Shown piece after piece: positions 1 through 8,048 of a stretch of DNA of 24,146 nucleotides (positions within the stretch are counted from its first letter, which is position 1; each line of letters opens with the position of its first letter). The DNA is taken from assembly GCA_964368765.1 (NCBI GenBank), contig CAYJCU010000025.1, positions 1 to 24,146 on the forward strand, given 5' to 3'. The position numbers and the translations under genes are program-made. The stretch is from JADFUS01 sp964368765. GTDB taxonomy: Bacteria; Bacteroidota; Bacteroidia; Bacteroidales; Rikenellaceae. Under the pieces are notes generated by a model. That model was not told where the DNA came from. It was given only the letters and a program-made list of their open reading frames with translations, and made no database searches.

Positions 1-95
1 GTAGATATGACGTGCATAAATTCAATCCTCAGGTTCGCCGGACACTACTAACTAATAACCTGAAAATTGAATTTATGCAAATGTCATATACCTAC
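1..95. repeat. Imperfect palindrome / IS-tip-like repeat at left end
   Basis: Positions 1-35 and 57-95 are imperfect inverted copies of each other. The best shared core is TGCATAAATTCAAT at 13-26 against ATTGAATTTATGCA at 67-80. Positions 1-51 also recur, inverted and at 47/51 identity, at 24069-24119. The side carrying TAGTGTC faces inward at both window ends. This is the arrangement expected if two copies of one insertion element lie just outside the window with their tips inside it. The 57-95 arm would then be an older, diverged tip. No transposase sequence is visible, so the family cannot be named; a non-autonomous MITE-like element is the alternative. Confidence 0.6.
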
Positions 96-132
96 GATTT
101 CATCGGAAATACAATAGGATGTTTTTAAAAGT

Positions 133-225
133 ATGGGCGGAGTATTAATTGAGATATTAGTATTAATCGTTTTATCAAAGTATATTTCAAAGAAAATTCT
201 AAGGAAATCAACTCAGATGGAATAG
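133..225 (+). CDS. Possible 30-residue hydrophobic small protein
   Basis: An ATG at 133 opens a 30-codon frame ending in TAG at 223-225. The product begins MGGVLIEILVLIVLSKY and continues with a basic stretch (KKILRKS), so it looks like one short membrane segment with a positive tail. The frame is closed by a TAG at 115-117, so it is not obviously the end of a longer gene in this window. It lies between the left-end repeat and the terminator of the rho cluster. No recognisable promoter or family was seen. It may be chance coding in AT-rich DNA, or debris of a mobile element. Confidence 0.2.
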   Translation: MGGVLIEILVLIVLSKYISKKILRKSTQME

Positions 226-244
226 ACTACACTTCATCACTGAA

Positions 245-273
245 AAATAGCGAGCCGTTATGGCTCGCTATTT
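245..273 (-). terminator. Terminator of the rho-hydG-glmS-TPR-FKBP cluster
   Basis: A perfect 12-bp stem (AAATAGCGAGCC paired with GGCTCGCTATTT) encloses a 5-nt loop. Read on the minus strand it is followed by a T-rich tail. It lies about 40 nt past the stop of the FKBP gene, the last gene of the minus-strand cluster. The stem is symmetric, so it could also act on plus-strand transcripts. Confidence 0.8.
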
Positions 274-313
274 ATTACTCTGCACATCCCCTGATGATTG
301 TACCCATAATAGG

Positions 314-724
314 TTAGCTTATAGCTATTAACTCTATTTCGAAAATGAGTGTTGAGCCACCTGGTATATTGTCAATCGTTCTATCGCCATAACCCATATC
401 GGCAGGTATATACACTCTCCATTTATCTCCAATAACCATTTTAACAACAGCTAGTTGCCACCCTTCAACAACATCTCTTAAAAGAAAAGTTTCAGGATAG
501 TTATTTCCAAGTGATGAATCGAACTCACGGCCATCAATTAACCACCCTCTATAATGAACTGATACCACATTTGAAGTTGTTGGGTGTTTATCTCCATCTC
601 CACGCTCTATTATTTGATACAGTACACCATTATCTAATGTCACTATATCACTCTCATTAGCTGCTATATATTTAAGATAGTTTTTATTTGCTATCCTATA
701 ATCTTTTTTTGATTTTTTTGCCAT
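314..724 (-). CDS. FKBP-type peptidyl-prolyl cis-trans isomerase
   Basis: This 136-residue protein is a single FKBP domain that should catalyse cis-trans isomerisation of proline peptide bonds. The typical core is present in order: VSVHYRGWLIDGREFDSS (about residues 54-71), VVEGWQLAVVKMVIGDKWRVYIP (about 85-107), MGYGDR and a closing GGSTLIFEIELI strand. The N-terminus is short and lysine-rich (MAKKSKKDY) with no signal peptide, so a cytoplasmic location is inferred. Many Bacteroidota FKBPs are exported lipoproteins, so this one is the plainer form. It is the last gene of the minus-strand cluster, 10 nt after the TPR gene, and is followed by a strong terminator. Confidence 0.9.
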   Translation of the reverse strand: MAKKSKKDYRIANKNYLKYIAANESDIVTLDNGVLYQIIERGDGDKHPTTSNVVSVHYRGWLIDGREFDSSLGNNYPETFLLRDVVEGWQLAVVKMVIGDKWRVYIPADMGYGDRTIDNIPGGSTLIFEIELIAIS

Positions 725-734
725 TCTGTTTTCA

Positions 735-2717
735 CTATTTTGTATCCATATATTTTTCTATAACATCATAGGCACTCTTAATGCCTAGCTCTCCAGCTCT
801 ACTCATATCAAGGAAACCTTTTTTATTCTCTTTAAGATATATCTGCACTAAACCACGATTATAATATGCTTCAGCAAACCTACTCTCTAATTCGATAGCT
901 TTTGAATAGTTCTCAATAGCCATTGGCATATCTCCCATCAGAACAAAGATATTAGCACGATTATAATAGAAGTATGCTACATCTGGCATTAATCTTATTG
1001 CATAGTTTATATCTAACAGAGCATTATCAAAGTCTAGCTCTCGCTTAGCTGTGTGTAACTCTTTACTCTTATCAGCATCAATAACAAAACGTTGCCCCGT
1101 TGTGTTGATAGATTGTATAAACTCCATCATTTCACAATTAATAGCACTACGTGTCATATATAAGAATGCACTATGAGGCTCTATATCAATAGCGGCTGAG
1201 AGTTCGTTAATTGCACTAGTATATTGCTTGATAGAGTATGATGATATTGCATCCTCAAACAGAGCTTTCCATGGCGTTGAAATATAACTACTATCTCTAC
1301 TATTTTGTCTGCTATTTTTGTCTGCTAATACCTCAGCTCGTGTCATATCAATAGCACTATTACTAATGATAAGATTCTCTATCTTACTATTGGCTATGAA
1401 CTCTGAGACACTCTTATTATCTTTAATCTCATTGGCAATCTCTTCAGAGATACTCTTAACTTTAACCATGCGATACATGCCTAAAAGCCTAATATCTATA
1501 TTTTTCTCTTTAACCTTATCAGCACTATTAAAGCTACTCTCAAACTCTAGTATCTTATTGAAGTTACGACTTGTGTCGGCAAATAGAGAGAACTCCTCTC
1601 CACGCCCTTGATACTTATTCTGATAAATAGCTATCTTCTGGTCTGCTATATCTTTATCTCTCTTACTACCATCCATATCTCCCATTGAATATCGCACTTC
1701 AGAGCGTGCAAGATAGGCATTGGCAAAATCAGGGTATAGATCAATAGCATACGAGTAGTCATTAACCGCTTTCTCAAGATCTCCTAGCCTTGTAGCTAGC
1801 AGAGCTCGATTAAAATAGCCAAGAACATTATCTGGAGATAGCTCTACAACCATATCATAATCGTTCATAGCTGCGTTATAATCACCTATTTGGCTCTTGG
1901 TAATAGCACGGTTAAAATAAGCTAGAGAGTTGGTAGAGTCTAACTCTATCACCTTATCAAAATCTTTTATTGCGCCTACTGGATTGTCGCTGTTAGCATT
2001 TAAGATAGCCCTATTGAAATAGGCAATAGTATTCTTTGGATTATAGTAAATAGCACTATTATAATCTCGTAATGCCATATCTTTTTTACCCATTGCTGCG
2101 TTTAGCCCACCACGACGTGTTAGTGCTTCGCTACTACGAGGAGTTGAGCGTACAGCTGTATCATAATCTTTATAGGCATTTAGGGTATCTTTAAGCATAA
2201 AATAGGCTGAGCCCCTATTGAGATATACCTCAGTAGCATCGGGGTTACGCCTTATATAGGTTGTGAAATCGCTAATGGCATTGTCAAACTGCTGACTCAT
2301 AAGATAGGTAACACCCCGACTATAATATATATCTATATAGTCAGGGCGTATCTTAATAGCCTTTTGAAAGTCGTTCACAGCATCGTCCCAATTACCCATA
2401 ATAGAACGGGTAATTGCACGATATTGAAACGCCTCTACATATACTGGATTGATACGTATAGCTGATGTAAAGTCTTGTTCTGCTCCTATTAAATCGTTAA
2501 GATTATATTTTGCTACTGCTCGTAGAAAATAGGCATCTTTACTCACACTGTCGCTCTCTATTAATAGAGTTAGCAGTGATATAGCATCATAATATTTTTT
2601 ATCAATTATAGAGTTTTGACTAGAATAGAAAATATATTGCCTATTATATTGCCCCCATACATTGGAACAAGACATAATAGCTATCAGTATAATAACAATT
2701 CTTAACCTCATACGCAT
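735..2717 (-). CDS. Exported tetratricopeptide-repeat protein
   Basis: This 660-residue protein has an N-terminal signal peptide (basic MRMRLR, then IVIILIAIMSCSNVWG, probable cleavage before Q) and is mostly TPR repeats. The first array covers about residues 30-350 in 34-residue units with recurring patterns such as AYFNRAI, DYNAAI and YLDRG-like turns. A linker of about 130 residues follows, then a second array covers about 480-650. TPR arrays act as protein-protein scaffolds; the partner cannot be told from sequence. The signal peptide suggests the periplasm. The cysteine in MSCSNVWG is not a convincing lipobox. The gene sits 18 nt after glmS and 10 nt before the FKBP gene, so it is co-transcribed. 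Confidence 0.85.
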   Translation of the reverse strand: MRMRLRIVIILIAIMSCSNVWGQYNRQYIFYSSQNSIIDKKYYDAISLLTLLIESDSVSKDAYFLRAVAKYNLNDLIGAEQDFTSAIRINPVYVEAFQYRAITRSIMGNWDDAVNDFQKAIKIRPDYIDIYYSRGVTYLMSQQFDNAISDFTTYIRRNPDATEVYLNRGSAYFMLKDTLNAYKDYDTAVRSTPRSSEALTRRGGLNAAMGKKDMALRDYNSAIYYNPKNTIAYFNRAILNANSDNPVGAIKDFDKVIELDSTNSLAYFNRAITKSQIGDYNAAMNDYDMVVELSPDNVLGYFNRALLATRLGDLEKAVNDYSYAIDLYPDFANAYLARSEVRYSMGDMDGSKRDKDIADQKIAIYQNKYQGRGEEFSLFADTSRNFNKILEFESSFNSADKVKEKNIDIRLLGMYRMVKVKSISEEIANEIKDNKSVSEFIANSKIENLIISNSAIDMTRAEVLADKNSRQNSRDSSYISTPWKALFEDAISSYSIKQYTSAINELSAAIDIEPHSAFLYMTRSAINCEMMEFIQSINTTGQRFVIDADKSKELHTAKRELDFDNALLDINYAIRLMPDVAYFYYNRANIFVLMGDMPMAIENYSKAIELESRFAEAYYNRGLVQIYLKENKKGFLDMSRAGELGIKSAYDVIEKYMDTK

Positions 2718-2735
2718 CTTTCCCCAAATTATTTA

Positions 2736-4589
2736 CTACTCAACTGTTACTGATTTAGCTAAGTTACGTGGCTGATCTACATCACGCCCTTTGCTAATAG
2801 CTATGTGATAAGCTAACATCTGAAGAGGTATAGTAGTTAGAAGCGGATCAAGCCCCTCAACCGTACGTGGTACCTCAATACAGAAATCAGCCATAGAACG
2901 TATTGTTATATCGCCCTCACTAATAATAGCGATGATACGTCCACCACGTGCCTTTATCTCTTGTATGTTACTAACGGTTTTATCATATAAAACATTGTTT
3001 GTTGCAACAACAACAACTGGCATTTCAGCATCTATAAGTGCAATAGGGCCATGCTTCATCTCAGCAGCAGGGTATCCCTCAGCATGTATATATGAAATCT
3101 CTTTTAGCTTAAGAGCCCCCTCAAGAGCCACAGGGTAGCTATAACCACGACCAAGATAGATGAAATTAGATGCATAAGTAAATATCTGAGATAGTGATTT
3201 TATCTCATCATTTAACTTAAGGAGTCTCTCCATTTTACCAGGTATTGCGTTAAGCTCTTGAACCATATTGATATATGCCTCGTCTGTTATTGTGTTTTTC
3301 TTTTTTGCTAACATAAGCGCAAGCATAATCATAACTGTTGTCTGACCTGTGAATGCTTTTGTTGATGCTACACCTATCTCAGGGCCAACATGTATATATG
3401 TTCCTGAGTGAGTTGCTCGTGCAATAGATGAGCCAACAGAGTTACATATACCATATATAAAGGCACCCTTCTCTTTTGCTAATTCAATAGCAGCAAGCGT
3501 ATCTGCTGTCTCTCCTGATTGTGATACAGCAATAACAATATCCTCTTCTGTGATAATAGGGTTGCGGTATCTAAACTCCGAAGCGTACTCAACCTCTACA
3601 GGTATGCGACAAAGGTTCTCTATTAAGTGCTCTCCGATAAGTGATGCGTGCCATGATGTACCACAAGCAACAAAAATAATGCGACGAGCTTTAAGAAACT
3701 TATCCATATTATCTCTTATACCTGAAAGAGTAACATTTGTCCCCTCAATATTGATACGTCCTCTTGTACAGTCAATAATAGTCTTTGGTTGCTCAAAAAT
3801 CTCTTTTAACATAAAGTGAGGGTAGCCTCCCTTCTCTAGTTGGGCTAGAGATAAATCAATACGTGTAATTTGGTGTCGTTTTTCAATGTTATTTAAATCA
3901 ATAACCTTAAGTGACTCTCCACGACGGATAATAGCTATCTCATTATCATCAAGATATATCACATCTTTTGTGTACTCAACAATAGGGGTAGCATCTGAAG
4001 CGATAAAAAATTCAGTATTATCGTCATTACCTACTCCAACAACTAAAGGACTACTTTTACGAGCAGCTATGATACAGTCAGGGTTATTCTTCTCAAGTAT
4101 TGCTATAGCATAGGCTCCAATAACTTTATTAAGTGATATTTGAACAGCAGTAATCAGGTCTACCTGCTCGCTATTCATTGTAAACTCTATTAATTGTACT
4201 AATACCTCAGTATCTGTGCTACTTTTAAAAACGTAGCCATTACTCTCTAGAGCCCCTTTTATCTCAGCATAATTCTCAATAATACCATTATGAATTAGAG
4301 CTAGGTTCTCAGTAGAAGAGTAGTGAGGATGAGCATTTACATTATTTGGCTCTCCATGTGTAGCCCAACGAGTATGCGCTATACCTATTGTACCATCTAT
4401 ATTTTTACTTGTCGCAAACTCTTCAAGTGCCACTACTTTACCTTTCGCCTTATATACATTAAGGGCACCCTCTGCATCAACTAGCGCAACGCCAGCACTA
4501 TCATAACCTCTGTATTCTAATCTTTTTAGACCATTAATTAAGATTGGGTATGCCTGTTTCTCCCCAATATAACCAACTATTCCACACAT
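2736..4589 (-). CDS. glmS: Glutamine--fructose-6-phosphate aminotransferase (isomerizing)
   Basis: GlmS makes glucosamine-6-phosphate from fructose-6-phosphate and glutamine, the first committed step to UDP-GlcNAc for peptidoglycan and LPS. The product is 617 residues, close to the family's usual length. It begins MCGIVGYIG, giving the N-terminal nucleophile Cys2 of the class II glutaminase domain, with HTRWATHG and HNGIIENY motifs following. The C-terminal half carries two SIS sugar-isomerase domains, with CGTSWHAS and SQSGETADT visible, and ends in the canonical LAKSVTVE. It lies 18 nt after hydG and 18 nt before the TPR gene. No glmS ribozyme can be placed, since the upstream gap is only 18 nt. 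Confidence 0.97.
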   Translation of the reverse strand: MCGIVGYIGEKQAYPILINGLKRLEYRGYDSAGVALVDAEGALNVYKAKGKVVALEEFATSKNIDGTIGIAHTRWATHGEPNNVNAHPHYSSTENLALIHNGIIENYAEIKGALESNGYVFKSSTDTEVLVQLIEFTMNSEQVDLITAVQISLNKVIGAYAIAILEKNNPDCIIAARKSSPLVVGVGNDDNTEFFIASDATPIVEYTKDVIYLDDNEIAIIRRGESLKVIDLNNIEKRHQITRIDLSLAQLEKGGYPHFMLKEIFEQPKTIIDCTRGRINIEGTNVTLSGIRDNMDKFLKARRIIFVACGTSWHASLIGEHLIENLCRIPVEVEYASEFRYRNPIITEEDIVIAVSQSGETADTLAAIELAKEKGAFIYGICNSVGSSIARATHSGTYIHVGPEIGVASTKAFTGQTTVMIMLALMLAKKKNTITDEAYINMVQELNAIPGKMERLLKLNDEIKSLSQIFTYASNFIYLGRGYSYPVALEGALKLKEISYIHAEGYPAAEMKHGPIALIDAEMPVVVVATNNVLYDKTVSNIQEIKARGGRIIAIISEGDITIRSMADFCIEVPRTVEGLDPLLTTIPLQMLAYHIAISKGRDVDQPRNLAKSVTVE

Positions 4590-4607
4590 AATTTAAATAT
4601 TTATATA

Positions 4608-6032
4608 TTAATATAACAAATCTCTCTCTCCATTTTTAATTCTATTAATCTTCTCTTCACAGCTTCTTTGTAAGCCTTCAGATAGTTCTAATAGATGTTT
4701 TTCTATAATTGCATAGCCTTTTATCTTCATATCCTCATCTGCGTAATCCTCAAGGTACTCTGCAAGGGTTAGTATAGCATTAGGAGTGCAATATTTTTTA
4801 ATAAAACCTGGTACACTAAACTCCATAAAATGCTCTCCTGTGCGACCTTTACGATAACATGCCGTGCAGAATGATGGGAGATAGCCATCTTCAACCAATT
4901 CATTAATAACCTCATTCAGAGGACGATCATCGTTGATAGTAAATTGCTCCTTATCATTAGTGTGCTCATCCTCACTGTAACCACCAATATTAATATTAGT
5001 ACCACCATCTATCTGAGAAACGCCATACTCTAATATCTCTTTACGTACCTCGTGCTCTTCTCTTGCTGTTAATATTAAACCAGTATAAGGCACTGCAAGA
5101 CGAAGTATAGTTACCAGTCTAAGCATATCGTTGTCACTTATTGGTTTCATCAATGATGTATCAGCATCGGTAGCAGGTGTTATCCTTGGGAATGATATAG
5201 TGTGAGGCCCCACACCATAAACCGCCTCAAGGTGGTTAGTGTGTCTAACAAGACCCATAACCTCAAAACGCCAATCACCAAGCCCGATAAGTGCTCCTAA
5301 ACCAACATCATCTATCCCAGCCTCCATAGCCCTGTCAAGAGATGTTAATCTATACTCATAATCACTCTTTTTGCCCGATAAGTGATACTTAGCATATAAC
5401 TCTGAATCATAAGTCTCCTGAAAAATTTGATAAGTACCAATACCAGATGCTTTTATCCTCTTAAAACCTTCAATATCAAAAGGTGCAGCATTGATATTAA
5501 CTCTTCTTATCTCACCATTCTCATACTTAACTCCATACACCTTATCTACGCACGATGCTATATACTCTGCATCATACATAGGGTGCTCTCCAAACACTAA
5601 TATAAGTCTCTTATGACCACATCTCTCCAGTGCGATAGTCTCATCAACCAACTCTGCTGGTGTGAGTGTTTTTCTTACTGTATGTGTATTAGTAACTCTA
5701 AAACCACAGTATGAACAGTTATTTGTACACTTATTACCTATATATAATGGTGCAAACAAAACTATTCTATTACCATACACCTTATTTTTCAACTCTTTAG
5801 CCCCATGCTTGATTATATCAATAGCCTCAGGGTAGTCTGCGCCTAAAAGAGTAGCCACCTCTTTTAGGTTCAGACGCTCTTTTCTAAGAGATTTAGCCAC
5901 AATCTCTTTAACCTTTTCAATGGGAGCCATCTTGTTGTGCTCTAATAGAGATATTATCTCATCTCTATCTATGAAAGGTATCTGAGCTTTATCCTCAATA
6001 GAGTAACGCTCAGGATTGAATATTTTTTTCAT
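4608..6032 (-). CDS. hydG: [FeFe]-hydrogenase maturation radical SAM enzyme HydG
   Basis: HydG is a radical SAM tyrosine lyase that makes the CO and CN ligands of the [FeFe]-hydrogenase H-cluster. The 474-residue product has the radical SAM triad as CTNNCSYC (Cys102, 106, 109). A second cluster motif lies near the C-terminus as C-x2-C-x22-C (Cys389, 392, 415), in the context FCTACYRKGRTGEHFMEF. That C-terminal motif and length separate HydG from its relative ThiH (thiamine synthesis). The surrounding genes are unrelated housekeeping genes: rho ends 23 nt upstream and glmS starts 18 nt downstream. No hydE, hydF or hydrogenase gene is in the window. HydG should act only if those partners are elsewhere in the genome. 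Confidence 0.93.
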   Translation of the reverse strand: MKKIFNPERYSIEDKAQIPFIDRDEIISLLEHNKMAPIEKVKEIVAKSLRKERLNLKEVATLLGADYPEAIDIIKHGAKELKNKVYGNRIVLFAPLYIGNKCTNNCSYCGFRVTNTHTVRKTLTPAELVDETIALERCGHKRLILVFGEHPMYDAEYIASCVDKVYGVKYENGEIRRVNINAAPFDIEGFKRIKASGIGTYQIFQETYDSELYAKYHLSGKKSDYEYRLTSLDRAMEAGIDDVGLGALIGLGDWRFEVMGLVRHTNHLEAVYGVGPHTISFPRITPATDADTSLMKPISDNDMLRLVTILRLAVPYTGLILTAREEHEVRKEILEYGVSQIDGGTNINIGGYSEDEHTNDKEQFTINDDRPLNEVINELVEDGYLPSFCTACYRKGRTGEHFMEFSVPGFIKKYCTPNAILTLAEYLEDYADEDMKIKGYAIIEKHLLELSEGLQRSCEEKINRIKNGERDLLY

Positions 6033-6055
6033 ATTACCATTTCTGTTTCTATATT

Positions 6056-7915
6056 CTACTGATCTAGTTGTTCTAACATCTGCTCATTATTGCGAGATGT
6101 CTCCATATTTTTACGTATAAGTTCAATAGCCTCTACTGAGTTCATATCTGCGATATGGCGACGTACTATCCATGTCTTCTGTACTGTTGTAGCAGAAACA
6201 AGAAGATCCTCTCTACGTGTGCCTGATGCAGTAAGATCAACAGCAGGGTATATACGTTTGTTAGAAATCTTTCTGTCTAACTGTAACTCCATGTTACCAG
6301 TTCCTTTGAACTCTTCAAATATAACTTCATCCATCTTTGAGCCCGTTTCAATAAGTGCCGATGCAATTATTGTCAGTGAGCCTTTCTCCTCAGTGTTACG
6401 TGCAGCACCTAAGAAACGCTTAGGACGGTGTAGCGCATTGGCATCCACACCCCCTGAGAGCACCTTACCAGATGCAGGCTGTACGGTGTTATATGCACGT
6501 GCTAGACGTGTTATAGAGTCAAGAATAATAACAACATCATGCCCGCATTCAACCATACGCTTAGCCTTTTCAAGCACCATTTCAGCCACCTTAACATGAC
6601 GAGTAGCCTGCTCGTCGAATGTAGATGATATTACCTCTGCATTAACACTACGCTCCATATCAGTTACCTCCTCGGGTCTCTCATCAATCAGAAGAACTAT
6701 CATATACACCTCTGGATGGTTATCTGCTATTGCGTTAGCTAGGTTTTTAAGTAGGGTAGTCTTACCTGTTTTGGGTGGAGCTACAATAAGTGCACGCTGT
6801 CCCATACCAATAGGCGAGAACATATCTATTATCCTATTTGATAAATTATTATGACGACCACCAGTGATATTAAACTTCTTATCAGGGAAAAGTGGTGTTA
6901 AATACTCAAATTGAACCCTGTCTCTTGTAATATCTGATGATAGACCATTGATAGATAGCACCTTTACAAGTGCAAAATATCTCTCTCCTTCACGTGGTGG
7001 GCGTATCTCTCCTTTGATGGTATCTCCTAACTTAAGACCATGCTCACGTACATGACCTATTGATACATATACATCGTCTGGAGAGTTTAGGTAATTATAG
7101 TCTGATGAACGAATAAAACCATATCCATCAGGCATCAACTCAATAACACCCTCAGTAACAATCTTTGTAATAAATTCAGGACTATTATGCTTCCCACTAC
7201 TTTTTTGTGGACGAGGAGTATAATTAGTTTGAACCTCTTCACTAGGTGTTGCCGCCACGGTTGTCTCTTGTGGGGTATTATCTGCTTTATTCTCAGAGTT
7301 TATAACAGTTTGTGTTTCACCATCTGTTTCACTCTCTTGTTTATTGCGGTTTTTACGCTCTTCCAACTTTGCTTTATGTTGAGCTTGACGCATAAGCCAC
7401 TTCTCTCTTGAAGTTAATGGTTTATGCTCTTCGGCACTACTACTATTTGTCTCCTCAGTTTTATTATCACTTTTATCCTCTCTCTTCTCTTTGGATGTAG
7501 TATTATTTCGTTTTGTATTACGACGTTTATTGTTATCCTCTACCTTTTTCTCTTTAACCTCAGTTGATTCAAAATCAGAACTATCAAATAGCTCATTTTG
7601 TGTCATTGTTAATTTAGCTGGTTTAGATGATGCCTCTCCACCTGCAACCTTTGCCTTAGTTGGTCTGCCTCTTTTGCTTTTAGGAGATGGCGTGTCATTA
7701 CCCTTTGGAGTAATTTTATCACTATTAACATCTTTACTCTCCTCTTTAGGAGTAGAGGCAGATGCCACCTCTTTAATTTTTTCAAGAAGTTGCTCTTTTT
7801 TCAATGTGGTTGGACTTTTCACCCCAACAGCTTTTGCTATCTCTCTTAGCTCAGATATTGGTTTAGTCTTTAATTTTGAAATATCATCCATATATAAAAA
7901 GTGATTATTGTACAT
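6056..7915 (-). CDS. rho: Transcription termination factor Rho, with disordered N-terminal insert
   Basis: Rho is a hexameric RNA helicase that ends transcription. The 619-residue product is about 200 residues longer than the E. coli protein. The order is a Rho N-terminal SAP-like segment (about 10-50), a charged low-complexity insert (about 52-245), an RNA-binding OB fold (GYGFIRSSDYNYL, about 264-276), and the ATPase core. The core has the P-loop APPKTGKTT at 379-387, DERPEEVTD at 411-419, and the SGGVDANALHRPKRF and GTGNMELQLDR segments. The insert carries an AT-hook-like KRGRP at 81-85. Long inserts are known in Bacteroidota Rho proteins. The start at 7915 is preferred over Met9 because MYN at the very start resembles other Bacteroidota Rho proteins as I recall them. 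It is first in its cluster and probably sets its transcription. Confidence 0.96.
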   Translation of the reverse strand: MYNNHFLYMDDISKLKTKPISELREIAKAVGVKSPTTLKKEQLLEKIKEVASASTPKEESKDVNSDKITPKGNDTPSPKSKRGRPTKAKVAGGEASSKPAKLTMTQNELFDSSDFESTEVKEKKVEDNNKRRNTKRNNTTSKEKREDKSDNKTEETNSSSAEEHKPLTSREKWLMRQAQHKAKLEERKNRNKQESETDGETQTVINSENKADNTPQETTVAATPSEEVQTNYTPRPQKSSGKHNSPEFITKIVTEGVIELMPDGYGFIRSSDYNYLNSPDDVYVSIGHVREHGLKLGDTIKGEIRPPREGERYFALVKVLSINGLSSDITRDRVQFEYLTPLFPDKKFNITGGRHNNLSNRIIDMFSPIGMGQRALIVAPPKTGKTTLLKNLANAIADNHPEVYMIVLLIDERPEEVTDMERSVNAEVISSTFDEQATRHVKVAEMVLEKAKRMVECGHDVVIILDSITRLARAYNTVQPASGKVLSGGVDANALHRPKRFLGAARNTEEKGSLTIIASALIETGSKMDEVIFEEFKGTGNMELQLDRKISNKRIYPAVDLTASGTRREDLLVSATTVQKTWIVRRHIADMNSVEAIELIRKNMETSRNNEQMLEQLDQ

Positions 7916-7918
7916 TGA

Positions 7919-7957
7919 AATACCCTATAAATAATTGATATGGGGTATTGTTTTTTT
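7919..7957. promoter_or_regulatory. Hairpin beside the rho start codon with T-run on plus strand
   Basis: AATACCC at 7919-7925 pairs perfectly with GGGTATT at 7943-7949. On the minus strand this hairpin lies directly before the rho start codon, where it could affect initiation of rho. On the plus strand it is followed by seven T's (7951-7957), so it could stop antisense transcripts before they enter kdsB. Rho is autoregulated in other bacteria, which makes a control role reasonable but unproven. The stem is only 7 bp. Confidence 0.35.
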
Positions 7958-7989
7958 GATTTTTTTAACTTTACTTTGCAGTAGTTTTG
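7955..7989 (+). promoter_or_regulatory. Probable promoter of the kdsB cluster
   Basis: TAGTTTTG at 7982-7989 is a perfect match to the Bacteroidota -7 element TAnnTTTG. A TTTG at 7955-7958 lies 23 nt upstream and could be the -33 element, though the spacing is a little long. An alternative pair is TTG at 7948-7950 with the weaker TTACTTTG at 7971-7978. Either would start transcription about 50-70 nt before kdsB. Confidence 0.5.
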
Positions 7990-8011
7990 CGGAGCAGTAA
8001 TAACTACCGCA

Positions 8012-8019
8012 CAAAGATA
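8012..8019 (-). promoter_or_regulatory. -7 element of the rho cluster promoter
   Basis: On the minus strand this reads TATCTTTG, a perfect TAnnTTTG match, about 97 nt upstream of the rho start codon. No clear -33 TTTG is present at the usual distance. The position in the divergent rho/kdsB gap supports its use for the five-gene cluster. Confidence 0.5.
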
Positions 8020-8048
8020 ATAAATATTTTTAAATAATAATAAATAAA

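Noticed and set aside
2718..2735. Separate promoter between glmS and the TPR gene
   Set aside because: The gap is 18 nt with no promoter element; the genes are most simply in one transcript.
4608..6032. Annotation as ThiH (thiamine tyrosine lyase)
   Set aside because: The C-terminal C-x2-C-x22-C cluster motif and 474-residue length are HydG features, and no thi genes are nearby.
6090..6599. 169-residue plus-strand ORF inside rho
   Set aside because: Antisense to the conserved Rho ATPase core with no promoter or recognisable domain.
7491..7904. 137-residue plus-strand ORF inside rho
   Set aside because: Antisense to the low-complexity insert of Rho; its serine- and leucine-rich sequence is the complement of charged Rho codons.
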